A DNA stretch of 38,436 bases from an uncultured Lentisphaerota bacterium (GCA_903912445.1 CAIWHP010000279.1:1-38436); one strand, 5' to 3'; positions 20,758-28,822 are shown, counted from the stretch's first letter. Notes: generated by a model not told the origin, from the sequence alone. A program made the numbers and translations.

Positions 20758-22182
20758 ATGAACTTTGAAGCCAACGTCGGCCTGGAAGTGCACGTTCAAC
20801 TGCGCACGAAAACGAAGATCTTCTGCGGCTGCCCGACGACCTTCGGCGCGCCGCCGAACACCCACGTCTGCCCGGTCTGCCTGGGCTACCCCGGCGCGAT
20901 GCCGGCGATGAACTCCGAGGCGATCCGCCTGACGGTGCTCTCCGGACTGATGCTGGGCTGCAAGATCAATCCGTACAGCAAAATGGACCGGAAGAACTAC
21001 TACTACCCGGACATGCCCAAAAACTACCAGATCTCGCAGTATGACCAACCGCTCTGCCTTGGCGGCGGCATCGAGATCACGCGCCCGGACGGCTCCAAGA
21101 AGACCATCCGCCTCACCCGCATCCACATCGAAGAGGACGTGGGCAAGAACATGCACTTCGCCGCCTCCAGCGGCATCGACTTCAACCGCGCCGGCACGCC
21201 GCTGATGGAGATCGTCACCGAGCCGGACATGGCCGGCGCCGATGAGGCCATGGCGTTCCTCGAAGCGCTCAAGGAAATCCTGGCCTATGGCGGCATCAGC
21301 GATGTGAACCTCGAAGAAGGCAACATGCGGTGCGACGTCAACAGTTCCGTCCGCCCCGTCGGCCAGGCACAGCTCGGGACCAAGACCGAGCTGAAGAACA
21401 TGAATACCTTCAAGGGCGTCCACCGTGCCCTCTCCTATGAGATCGCCCGGCAGATCGCCGACGTGGAAAAAGGCCAGCGCATCCGCCAGGAGACGCGGCG
21501 CTGGGACGATGCCGCGGGCATCACGCTGACCATGCGCAGCAAGGAAGAGGCGCACGACTACCGCTATTTCCCGGAGCCGGACCTGCTGCCGATCGTCCTT
21601 TCGCAGGCGCAGATCGACGAATGGGCCAAGGTGCTGCCGGAACTGCCGGAAAAGCGCCGCGCGCGGATGATGGCCGACTACGGCATCCCGGAATACGACG
21701 CCGGAGTGCTCGCCGCCGACCAGGACATTGCCAATTACTTTGAAGCCACCGCCAAGCTCGCCAAGAGCGCCAAGGCCGCGTCCAACTGGATCATGACCAC
21801 CGTGCTGGCGAAGCTGACCGAGCTGCACCTGACCATCGGCGAAGTGAAGATCACCCCCGCCCAACTCGCCGGGCTGATCAACCTCGTCGAGGCCAAGACG
21901 ATCAACATGCCGACGGCGAAGGAAGTCTTCGAGCTGATGTTCGCGCAGGGCGGCGATGCAGCCGCGATCGTCCAGGCCAAGGGCCTCGCCCAGGTCAGCG
22001 ACACCGGCGCCATCGAGAAGTTCGTCGACGAAGCCATCGCCGCCAACGCCAAGACCGTCGCCGACTACAAAGGCGGCAAGGAAGCCGCCCTCAAATCCCT
22101 CATCGGCCAGGTGATGAAGCTCAGCAAAGGCAAAGCCAACCCCGGGCTCGTCAACGATCTGCTCAAGCAGAAGCTGAGCTGA
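20758..22182 (+). CDS. gatB: Asp/Glu-tRNA amidotransferase subunit B
   Basis: A 474-residue subunit that binds the tRNA and the aminoacyl end and carries the kinase/transamidase site. The N-terminus reads NFEANVGLEVHVQL; the zinc-type cysteines are in FCGCPTTFG and HVCPVCLGYPGA. The signature DFNRAGTPLMEIV is near 137-149, YYYPDMPKNYQISQYD earlier, and a YqeY-like C-terminal domain fills about 330-474. Length is standard. The frame is open upstream through the repeats, but family similarity starts at this ATG. It is the last gene before the AT-rich restriction module. Confidence 0.97.
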   Translation: MNFEANVGLEVHVQLRTKTKIFCGCPTTFGAPPNTHVCPVCLGYPGAMPAMNSEAIRLTVLSGLMLGCKINPYSKMDRKNYYYPDMPKNYQISQYDQPLCLGGGIEITRPDGSKKTIRLTRIHIEEDVGKNMHFAASSGIDFNRAGTPLMEIVTEPDMAGADEAMAFLEALKEILAYGGISDVNLEEGNMRCDVNSSVRPVGQAQLGTKTELKNMNTFKGVHRALSYEIARQIADVEKGQRIRQETRRWDDAAGITLTMRSKEEAHDYRYFPEPDLLPIVLSQAQIDEWAKVLPELPEKRRARMMADYGIPEYDAGVLAADQDIANYFEATAKLAKSAKAASNWIMTTVLAKLTELHLTIGEVKITPAQLAGLINLVEAKTINMPTAKEVFELMFAQGGDAAAIVQAKGLAQVSDTGAIEKFVDEAIAANAKTVADYKGGKEAALKSLIGQVMKLSKGKANPGLVNDLLKQKLS

Positions 22183-22201
22183 GATCCAGATCTTCAAACA
22201 T

Positions 22202-22217
22202 TTTGGGAATTCCCAAA
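22202..22217. other. Perfect 16-bp palindrome at the edge of the restriction island
   Basis: TTTGGGAATTCCCAAA lies 20 bp after the gatB stop, where base composition turns AT-rich. It could be a short terminator stem, an operator or a junction mark. The remaining 22218-22338 shows nothing recognisable. Confidence 0.5.
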
Positions 22218-22338
22218 GCTGACTGATGTTAGCATGATGAGGATTGATCCGCGCATCCTATTTCCTTCGCCATAAGATGCACTCGATCCCAATATTCCAA
22301 AACAGGCCAGGGTCGAGTTAGGGAAGAATATGCAGCGA

Positions 22339-23514
22339 TCAGAGTTGTCCGTCTAATAAACGATTCAATTCGTTAAGATAACTGTGCGAGGGCCACTTCG
22401 TTCGATCTCTCGGTAAGTTCGACTCTGGAACCAGTCCCGTTAATCGATCAAAATATGCAAGGTCAAATGAGGCAGGAAGTGCAGCCTGACGAACATTGGC
22501 GGGCACCTCGACCATGTAACGGCGCGACTCAGTGACGAACCGCAGCCGCAAAATTCCTTCGTCAAAAGCCCAATGACACAACTTACTCAGACAAATACCA
22601 TTTCTCGGAGAATCAATATCATGAGTGGACCATGGAAGGATATGCGCGGCATCCACACCGGGAGATTCTGTCACATCGAGCTGCGGCAAGCGCTGGCCGG
22701 TAAAGAGACATTTATAATTGTAGGATTCTGACACATCCTGACGGAATCTCCTACCGTTCGAACCGCGAACGGCAGCTCTTCGCCATTCTTTAAGGCGCGC
22801 GATGCGCGCAGCATCGGGAGAGACATCGTCGATTTCCCCGAAATCATGAGGCTGACTTCCAATTTCCACCAGAGAAGGGATGCAGCAAGAATCAACCAGT
22901 TCGAGATGGCGTTCAGCTAGCGGAAGAATATCTTCTTTGGTTTTGAGGTAAGAGGCAATCGCGCGGGCAGTTTTCTCAACGGCGATGTGATCAGCTAAGG
23001 AAGCAGTCACGGCGCTCTTGTGCTGCCGTACAAGTCGCGCCAATCTCGAATCCACGCGAGTTGACTGATCCCAAAGTCGGATTACGCGTTCCATCCTGTC
23101 CGCAACAACAATTTTGCCGATAAGCTGTTGGCTATTTTCAATCCTCAGATCCACAGGGCGCAGATTCACTCTTCGCGCTCGGCAATCCACGACATCAACT
23201 CTAATCGACGTCATCGAGTAGGCGTTTGAAAGGAGAATTGCGCCATGAGTCTTTCGGATTTCACGTATTGGTTTCGGCAGAAGCAAGACTGCGGATAGGA
23301 GACGATAGAAATGAGTTGTTCCTTCCGGATAATCCAAACGAAATCGGGGTTTTCCCTGAACTAGAAGAGCTTTGGCTCTGGCAGGAATGATCAGGTCAGG
23401 TGTTAGTTCGTAATAAATCTCATGTCCATACAAGTCGGACGCACTTATCGCTTGCTGGCTTCCAGAAAGTTCATATTCTCCGCGACCGCCACTCGGTCTC
23501 AAAACGATACGCAT
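22339..23514 (-). CDS. HNH restriction endonuclease
   Basis: A 391-residue protein whose C-terminal third has an HNH nuclease fold. A beta-beta lead-in carries YNYKCLFTGQRLP, and DAAHILPWSTH gives His291; the central Asn is in SPRNGICL (Asn305) and the last His in LCHWAFDEG (His314). The N-terminal 250 residues are not recognised and may bind DNA. Its start overlaps the end of the cytosine methyltransferase by 16 bp, so it is most likely the cognate restriction enzyme of that methylase, recognising the same site. It is AT-richer than housekeeping neighbours, consistent with transfer. The target sequence cannot be predicted. Confidence 0.85.
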   Translation of the reverse strand: MRIVLRPSGGRGEYELSGSQQAISASDLYGHEIYYELTPDLIIPARAKALLVQGKPRFRLDYPEGTTHFYRLLSAVLLLPKPIREIRKTHGAILLSNAYSMTSIRVDVVDCRARRVNLRPVDLRIENSQQLIGKIVVADRMERVIRLWDQSTRVDSRLARLVRQHKSAVTASLADHIAVEKTARAIASYLKTKEDILPLAERHLELVDSCCIPSLVEIGSQPHDFGEIDDVSPDAARIARLKEWRRAAVRGSNGRRFRQDVSESYNYKCLFTGQRLPQLDVTESPGVDAAHILPWSTHDIDSPRNGICLSKLCHWAFDEGILRLRFVTESRRYMVEVPANVRQAALPASFDLAYFDRLTGLVPESNLPRDRTKWPSHSYLNELNRLLDGQL

Positions 23515-24602
23515 AAGGATAACTCCCTCTTTGTATGAGCGGCGATTTCAGCACAACTCTTTTGTCGAAGATAAACCTTAACTCGCTCAGCGAGCCATCG
23601 TATTACGGGCGGGGTTACAGCGTTGCCAAGCGCATGATATCTGAGGGAATCGACATCTTCTGTTTGAAATTTATTTTCGGGCAATTTAGTCCAACCTAAA
23701 GGGAAGCCCATGATTCCTTCGCATTCCCGGGGTGTCAATCGCCGAACCTTACCAAGTTTAGGATAGGAAACGTACGTTCGGCTCCAATCAGTACCAGTGT
23801 GTCGCGCTGAGCAAGCATACAAGCAGTAAGCGATGCTTTGTACTACCGGTCCCTCGCCGCCAAGATTTCCAAGGACTCGTTTAAAGGGGGAAATAGATTC
23901 CGCCCCATTTTCTTGGCCCGGCGCAACATCCCTCTCGCGGCACTCGGACTCAAAAAGTATTTTTCCTGGGCCTTCCCTGTCTCGATAACACCCGACAATG
24001 TAGACGCGTTGGCGTGATTGGGGGACTCCGAAATTTTTGCTGTTAAACACACGCCATCCGACAGAATACCCGAGGTCGGCCAGAGTTCGAACAACGGTTT
24101 CGAAGTCTCGTCCCTTGTGCGAGTGCAAGAGGCCGTGAACGTTTTCGAGGAGAACAACTCCGGGGCGTCCTTTCTCAACGATTCGAGCAAACTCATAAAA
24201 GAGTCCAGATCTTGACCCTTTAAGCCCTGGCCTTTGGCCCATTCGAGCCAGTGAGACATCTTGACATGGAAATCCTGCTGTCCAGACGTCGGAAAGAGGT
24301 ATTCTTGCATCGCTTAGATCCTTTATATTCTCCCAACGTGGTACCTGAGGCCAGTGTTTCTTTAAAATTTCAATGCAGAATTTATTGATTTCACATTGGA
24401 ATGTAGTCTTAAATCCAGCCTCTTCGAAAGCTAGATCAAATCCACCAATGCCTGTAAAAAGTGACGCGATGGTCGGTGCGGATTCCGTGTTTTCCGGGGT
24501 AAGGTAGAGGCCCGTGTCTTCGGCCATGCGTGAAGGCGGTGCCTTGCGGCCTCTCTTTTTCGAGTAAACCGCCGGTTTATTTTTTTGTTTTTCTTTGCGC
24601 AT
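23499..24602 (-). CDS. dcm: DNA (cytosine-5-)-methyltransferase
   Basis: A 367-residue C5-cytosine methylase. Motif I is ASLFTGIGGFDLAFEEAGF (about 46-64), motif IV is AGFPCQDVS with catalytic Cys113, motif VI is LLENVHGL with Glu153, motif VIII is QSRQRVYIVG, and the C-terminal motifs IX-X end YHALGNAVTPPV. The target recognition domain between VIII and IX is short, about 80 residues. The N-terminus has an extra Lys-rich tail of about 40 residues. Together with vsr and the HNH gene it forms a restriction-modification unit. The symbol is a family label only; specificity may differ from E. coli Dcm. Confidence 0.93.
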   Translation of the reverse strand: MRKEKQKNKPAVYSKKRGRKAPPSRMAEDTGLYLTPENTESAPTIASLFTGIGGFDLAFEEAGFKTTFQCEINKFCIEILKKHWPQVPRWENIKDLSDARIPLSDVWTAGFPCQDVSLARMGQRPGLKGSRSGLFYEFARIVEKGRPGVVLLENVHGLLHSHKGRDFETVVRTLADLGYSVGWRVFNSKNFGVPQSRQRVYIVGCYRDREGPGKILFESECRERDVAPGQENGAESISPFKRVLGNLGGEGPVVQSIAYCLYACSARHTGTDWSRTYVSYPKLGKVRRLTPRECEGIMGFPLGWTKLPENKFQTEDVDSLRYHALGNAVTPPVIRWLAERVKVYLRQKSCAEIAAHTKRELSLCVSF

Positions 24603-24625
24603 CGCGGGAAGTGTTTATCAAATTT

Positions 24626-25054
24626 TTATGAATTATTCAACGCCTCAGCAGTGCTCCATAGTTTTAGAATCCGCTGCATGATTTCGCCCTCATTTTTCAA
24701 CTGATGCTGCCAAATTCGAAGCACGCGCCAGCCAGATCGCCGCAATTCAGCATTCACGCTAACAGAGCGCTTCTTGTTTCGAGCGATCTTCCGATTCCAA
24801 TATCCCACGTTGCTGCGCGGCGCACGAAAATGGGAGGGACAGCCATGCCAGAAACACCCATCAACAAAAATCGCCAGGCGAGCTTTTCGGAAAACGAAAT
24901 CTGGTCTCCCAGGGAGTGCTACGTGCCTGCGCCATCCTGTCAGGCCGTATGAGCGAAAAATTCTCGCCAGGAGAAGTTCCGTAGCCCTGTTTCCAGTCGA
25001 CCGAATTGCAGCCATCACGGAAGAGCGCTTTTCCTTTGTGAAGACATCCGTCAT
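24626..25054 (-). CDS. vsr: Very short patch repair (Vsr) mismatch endonuclease
   Basis: A 142-residue nuclease of the Vsr family, which nicks beside T:G mismatches arising when 5-methylcytosine deaminates at the methylase site. The core GRPDFVF (metal-binding Asp), FVDGCFWHGCP (zinc Cys/His and catalytic region) and the C-terminal GWRVLRIWQHQL are all present. Length is normal. It is the first gene of the unit, 23 bp upstream of dcm, a usual pairing that protects the genome from the mutagenic effect of the methylase. Strongly AT-richer than neighbours. Confidence 0.95.
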   Translation of the reverse strand: MTDVFTKEKRSSVMAAIRSTGNRATELLLARIFRSYGLTGWRRHVALPGRPDFVFRKARLAIFVDGCFWHGCPSHFRAPRSNVGYWNRKIARNKKRSVSVNAELRRSGWRVLRIWQHQLKNEGEIMQRILKLWSTAEALNNS

Positions 25055-25160
25055 AGCTTGTGCCTCATAGCGATAAGAATATAGGGCGTGTCGCCCAGAT
25101 TGAAAAGCATCTACTCAGCCCGTTCGGGATCAAGCATATCGAGTTGTTTTGATCTGTCAG

Positions 25161-25380
25161 GTTACCAAGTCTGGGAATAAAGGTGCTATTTTCTCCCAAG
25201 CCTCGAAAAACTTGTCTGCCACACACGGTTGGTCGTTTTTGCTCCCGCCGTCGCTGCGATTTCGCCTGGGTGCCTGACGTCCGCCGGGCAGAAATAAACA
25301 CAGAAATCGCAGTGGTCTGAAGGTGGTTCACGGCTGTTTTCTCTGTGACTTCCGGTGTCCTCGGTGACCTCTGTGGTGAA
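25161..25380 (+). repeat. Composite 220-bp repeat element, copy A
   Basis: This aligns in the same order with 27259-27478: a degenerate TTCCAAGTCTGGGAA pair, then GCTCCCGCCGTCGCTGCGAT-type sequence, then the approximately 82-bp CACAGAG...CTCTGTGGTGAA imperfect palindrome (25299-25380). It is more diverged than copy B. It occupies the 362-bp gap between vsr (start 25054) and the fibronectin-III gene; 25055-25160 is AT-rich and shows no gene. Confidence 0.7.
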
Positions 25381-25416
25381 TGCTTTCGTCCGCCATCTTC
25401 CATCCGCCATCCCCCA

Positions 25417-26337
25417 TCATTCCATCCTCCATTCCGCCGTCGGGCTGGGCGCGGCTTCGCCGGTGGCGTTGGCGGCGAGGATGTGGACGCGGACGGTGTC
25501 GCCGGGGGCGAGGCCGGTCAGGGTGACGCGCGGGTCGTAGGTCCGCGCACGCGCCTGCGGCTCGGCATCCTTCCCCACCACCTGCACAAAGGGGCGATAG
25601 CGGGTGGCGCGTGGCGCGCGCGGCCAGGTGACGTTGAGGGTGCCGCTGCCGGCGGGCTGCAGTTCCAGACTGGCGACGCGCTCCGGCACGTGCGGATCGG
25701 CGGGCGCGTTCAGGCCAAAGGTGTGCCAGCGGGGATCGTCGTCGGGCAGGGTATTGGCGATGGCGAACAGGCAGTAACGCAATTCTTGCCGCAATCTTTT
25801 GAAGGCCGCAGCGCGGGCTTTGAGCTTCTGGCCCAGATCGGTCTCCGCTTGGGCCAGCGTCGTCCGCGCCTGGCACAGGGCGAGGAAGTTTGCGCCGGCC
25901 TGGGCTGCGGTCACCGAGAGCGCGGCGGTCTCGTGTTGCGGACACTGGACAAAATAGCCCTGCAGTGCGGCGCACAGATTGAGGCGCTGGTCCTGGCGCC
26001 GGGGGATCTCTGTGGAGGTGTCGGGGAAACCGGTCGGCTCCCACCCTGCGCCCCAGCGGTTGCCGAGGAAACAGGACAGCACCTTCTTCGACTGCACGAT
26101 ATAGGCGCGGACGGCGGCATCGGCCGCCTGCAGCGCTGTGTCGGCTTGCTGCAACGCGAGTTTGGCCGCGTCCGCCGCATAGGACTTGGCGGTGTAGTCC
26201 GCTTGCAAGGCGCCCAACTCGGCGGCGCTCGTGCCGGCGATGCCCAGCACCGCCTCCAGCGTGCGCAGGCCGCCGGCCATGCTATCGGCCAGCGCCAAGA
26301 CGCCGGCCTCCTGCCTTGGAATGCGATTACCTCTCAT
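25417..26337 (-). CDS. Fibronectin type III domain protein
   Basis: A 306-residue protein without a signal peptide. Residues 1-220 are mostly helical and Ala/Gln-rich, with scattered Cys. From about 225 to the end there is one fibronectin type III-like domain (GTLNVTWPRAPRATRYRPFV, then VTLTGLAPGDTVRVHILAAN). The IANTLPDDDPRWHTFGL segment between them resembles a family I associate with planctomycetes and verrucomicrobia. Function unknown; possibly a surface or scaffold protein. A strong ribosome site (AGGAGG, 7 nt upstream) fixes the ATG at 26337. It is bracketed by repeat elements on both sides. Confidence 0.75.
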   Translation of the reverse strand: MRGNRIPRQEAGVLALADSMAGGLRTLEAVLGIAGTSAAELGALQADYTAKSYAADAAKLALQQADTALQAADAAVRAYIVQSKKVLSCFLGNRWGAGWEPTGFPDTSTEIPRRQDQRLNLCAALQGYFVQCPQHETAALSVTAAQAGANFLALCQARTTLAQAETDLGQKLKARAAAFKRLRQELRYCLFAIANTLPDDDPRWHTFGLNAPADPHVPERVASLELQPAGSGTLNVTWPRAPRATRYRPFVQVVGKDAEPQARARTYDPRVTLTGLAPGDTVRVHILAANATGEAAPSPTAEWRME

Positions 26338-27140
26338 GGTTTGCCTCCTGGTTGAGCGGGTGTGGGTGCGGGGCCGGGGCGCGGCAGGCTTGCAAGGGAC
26401 GAATGGGACGGAGGGGACCTATGGGAAGGGAGCAGAGCGGAGGAAAGCTCTGGCGCCGGCGAGGCTGCTTGAGCCTGCGCGGGCTGGTTAGGTGCCGTCG
26501 CCCGAAAAAGGAACGTGGTTTTCCAAGCTTTTGAGCGTTTCCCGAAGAATCCAGAGGCTTTCGTCCCAGTTTCTTCGTGACCACCCATCAGGGAGAATCT
26601 CCCCAGCCGGTTGCCACCAAGTTGACCCGTGTTTGGCCTTTGTTTTTCCTCTGATCCGATGGACCGACCCAGCGGAGCCATGTGCTTTACCGGGTGGCCG
26701 AGCGGGAACCGACACAAAGACGAATGTTTTGGGCGGTGCACTTCGTTCCCACCCAGCGCGGAGAATCTCCGCGGCCGGTTGCCACCGCGCACACCTGCTC
26801 CAGCAAATTGATTTTGCCACCCAACTTCGTCGCCATCCTGCGTGGAGAATCTCCCCAGCCGGTTGCCACCCTGTTCCCCTGCTCCAGCGGACTGTTTTTG
26901 CCGCCCAACTTCGTAACCATCGTCTGGGGAGAATCTCCCCGATGGGTTGCCACGGAATTTCCCGGAGAAATAGATGCGGTTTGGCAGGTCGTTGAAACCG
27001 GGCGGAAGAAGAACATTTTCGTTTTCCGGGTGCCGCTCATCCGGCCCAGAAAACGCAAAACCATCCGGGCGTGGCTGCTGCCATGCCGGCCCCAAGCAGA
27101 AAGGCTGCCGAACCCTGCGCGATAATTCCCCGACCACCAT
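26334..27140 (-). CDS. Doubtful repeat-containing reading frame overlapping the FN3 gene start
   Basis: A 268-codon open frame whose stop overlaps the FN3 start codon (ATGA). Its middle contains 28-residue repeats of the form GGNRLGRFSTQDGDEVG, one per 84-bp DNA unit. Comparing units at 26761 and 26845, 9 of 18 differences fall on this frame's third codon positions. That hints weakly at coding. Against it: other frames on both strands are also open, the ends are low-complexity Pro/Ser/Ala, and no known domain is seen. I would not rely on it as a gene. Confidence 0.2.
   Translation of the reverse strand: MVVGELSRRVRQPFCLGPAWQQPRPDGFAFSGPDERHPENENVLLPPGFNDLPNRIYFSGKFRGNPSGRFSPDDGYEVGRQKQSAGAGEQGGNRLGRFSTQDGDEVGWQNQFAGAGVRGGNRPRRFSALGGNEVHRPKHSSLCRFPLGHPVKHMAPLGRSIGSEEKQRPNTGQLGGNRLGRFSLMGGHEETGTKASGFFGKRSKAWKTTFLFRATAPNQPAQAQAASPAPELSSALLPSHRSPPSHSSLASLPRPGPAPTPAQPGGKP
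26592..26975. repeat. 84-bp-period tandem repeat with a GGGGAGAATCTCCCC dyad
   Basis: The core GGAGAATCTCC begins at 26592, 26760, 26844 and 26928, that is at exact multiples of 84 bp; the unit expected at 26676 is badly diverged. Each unit also carries CCGGTTGCCACC and, in two copies, CCTGCTCCAGC and GCCCAACTTCGT. The best copy has the dyad GGGGAGA-A-TCTCCCC. No CRISPR-like spacer pattern exists, since the intervening sequences are themselves related. Confidence 0.8.
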
Positions 27141-27258
27141 GCCCGCCTTTTAGCAGGTTGCGGGGCGCGAATGCAATCCGGGAAAAGGCCGGTCGAGGGG
27201 CGGGAGAACTGGCCTGCGCAAAAGATTCGAGCAGCGAGAGCGGAGTTGAACGGCACCG

Positions 27259-27478
27259 CTTTCCAAGGTCTGGAAAAACAGGCGTTTTCTTTTCCAAGCC
27301 TTGGAAACCTGTCGTCTGGGCGAGGTTGGGCGGCCGGGCTCCCGCCGCCGTTGCGGTTGCGCCTGAGTGTCTGGCGGACTCTTGGGAAGAATTAACCACA
27401 GAGGTCGCGGAGGTCTGTAGGAGGTTCACGGAGGTTTGCTCTGTGACCTCCGGCTTCCTCGGTGGCCTCTGTGGTGAA
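27259..27478 (+). repeat. Composite 220-bp repeat element, copy B
   Basis: Starts with two TTCCAAGG-type dyads (27260-27277 and 27291-27307). It continues with GCTCCCGCCGCCGTTGCGGT-type sequence and ends in the approximately 82-bp palindromic module (27397-27478). Same order and length as copy A at 25161. Part of the 534-bp repeat-filled stretch 27141-27674, in which I see no gene. Confidence 0.75.
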
Positions 27479-27504
27479 AGGTTTCCGTTCTTTCGGAAAG
27501 AATA

Positions 27505-27566
27505 GCCACGAGAGGACGCAGAGAACACCAAGGTTTTCTTTGAAGTCTTTGTGCCCTTTCGCGGCC
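27505..27566. repeat. Imperfect inverted repeat GCCACGAGAGG...CCTTTCGCGGC
   Basis: GCCACGAGAGGACGCAGAGA (27505 onward) is imperfectly complementary to TCTTTGTGCCCTTTCGCGGC (ending 27566), giving a long hairpin. It is a different family from the CACAGAGG module beside it. Confidence 0.6.
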
Positions 27567-27584
27567 ATTTTTATCCAGCTTTAA

Positions 27585-27667
27585 CCACAGAGGACACGTA
27601 GGCCAGATGAGGTTCGCAGAGGTTTTTCCCTGAGACCTCCGACTTCCTCTGCGCCCTCTGTGGTGAA
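27585..27667 (+). repeat. 82-bp CACAGAGG palindromic module
   Basis: CCACAGAGGACACGTAGG at the left and CCTCTGCGCCCTCTGTGG at the right are inverted to each other, with GGTTCGCAGAGG / GACCTCC inside. One of five copies within 25.3-30.5 kb. It ends 8 bp before the stop of the following minus-strand gene. Confidence 0.7.
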
Positions 27668-27674
27668 AGGCTGC

Positions 27675-28355
27675 TTATTTCCGGGCGGGCCGGTGAGACA
27701 CGGTTCCGCGCTGTTCGGCGGTCAGGATCACGTTATCAATGGCCCAGCCCAAACTTTTTTGCACGGTCGTCTTGCCTTGTTTGGACCTCTTGTCATCGCC
27801 GGAGAAGACGGCCAGATCTTTGGCCGCAAGCGCGCAGGCGGCTTTGATTTTAGCGGTTTGCTCGTCGGTGAGGTTGGCCCTTTTATAATGCGACAGCGTC
27901 GTCTGCGCCAGTTCCACGCCGGCCCAGATCGCTTTCTTTTCGTCGGAGAGCGCATCCAAGATGGCCTTGTCCGCGGCTTCCGTCGCCTGACCACGGGCGG
28001 CTTCCAGGGACTTGAGGTCGCCGGTGGCTTTCTTCTTGGCGCTGGCATCGGTGCCTTGGCGAGCGGTCTTGGCCGCTTCCTCGGCGGCTTTGAGCTTGTC
28101 GGCGTTGGCCTTGTTCCAAGCCTCCAAGGCTTCCAGCTTCAGCTTGAACTTTTCCTTGATGGTTTTCTGCTGCTCATCGCTCAGCTTGCATTCGGCGATC
28201 ATGAGGTCCTGCTGGGCCTGCAAGATGTCTTGCGCCGACTGCGGGGCGGCCCTGCCGCGCGGGGCGGCAGAGAGATTGGCCATGGTACCGGTGATCAACA
28301 CTGCGCCCACAATGAGCACTGCCAGTTTTCTTGCATTGCCGTCTGCTTGCTTCAT
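27675..28355 (-). CDS. Secreted helical protein with LTxEQ motifs
   Basis: A 226-residue protein with a signal peptide (hydrophobic core LAVLIVGAVLITG, about residues 11-23, cleavage near SAA). An all-helical Lys/Ala-rich body follows. Three short motifs recur: LSDEQQKTIKEKF, LTDEQTAKIKAAC and LTAEQRG. Such L-T/S-x-E-Q repeats are seen in periplasmic Spy/CpxP-like and related planctomycete proteins, but I would not assign it to Spy. Function unknown; possibly periplasmic stress or chaperone-like. The ATG at 28355 has AGGAG 6-7 nt upstream; an earlier ATG at 28379 lacks one. It stands alone among repeats. Confidence 0.75.
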   Translation of the reverse strand: MKQADGNARKLAVLIVGAVLITGTMANLSAAPRGRAAPQSAQDILQAQQDLMIAECKLSDEQQKTIKEKFKLKLEALEAWNKANADKLKAAEEAAKTARQGTDASAKKKATGDLKSLEAARGQATEAADKAILDALSDEKKAIWAGVELAQTTLSHYKRANLTDEQTAKIKAACALAAKDLAVFSGDDKRSKQGKTTVQKSLGWAIDNVILTAEQRGTVSHRPARK

Positions 28356-28480
28356 GATCGCTCCTGCTTGAAAGGCCATTGAACAACGTCGAAACGCTAG
28401 GCCCCGGCCGACGGCAAGTCAAGCCGCTGTTGCGGTTTCACCAAGGTGCTTGGCGGCCGCCGGGAAGAGGAAGCCACGGC

Positions 28481-28531
28481 ATGGACGGGATGGACAGATT
28501 GGACGGCGGGAAAACAGGATGGACAGAGCGC
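28481..28531. repeat. TGGACxGxATGGACA repeat
   Basis: Units such as ATGGACGGGATGGACAGATT and GGATGGACAGAGCG precede the four-helix-bundle gene. The same family appears inside that gene at 29024-29113. Confidence 0.65.
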
Positions 28532-28822
28532 TTAGATGCGCGTAAAAGGCCGCCATGGAGGTTGAGCCGCTGCTCCCCAAGCATGGCGGATATCGGAAAC
28601 TGAAGAGTTTCCAAGTGGCGCAGCTTTGCTTTGATGTGACGGTGCGGTTCTGCGACCGCTATATCGAGCGGCGGAGCCGGACGCACGATCAGATGGTTCA
28701 GGCAGCGCGCTCCGGTGTGCAGAATATCGCCGAGGGCAGCGTGGACAGCGGCACTTCCAAGAAGATCGAACTCAAGCTGACCAACATTGCCCGCGGTAGC
28801 CAGGAAGAACTGCGCCTCGAAA

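Noticed and set aside
23843-24310. Second minus-strand frame inside dcm
   Set aside because: It is a shadow in another frame; all methylase motifs are in the main frame.
26592-26975. CRISPR array
   Set aside because: The 84-bp units are related over their whole length, with no constant short repeat plus unique spacers, and no cas genes are present.
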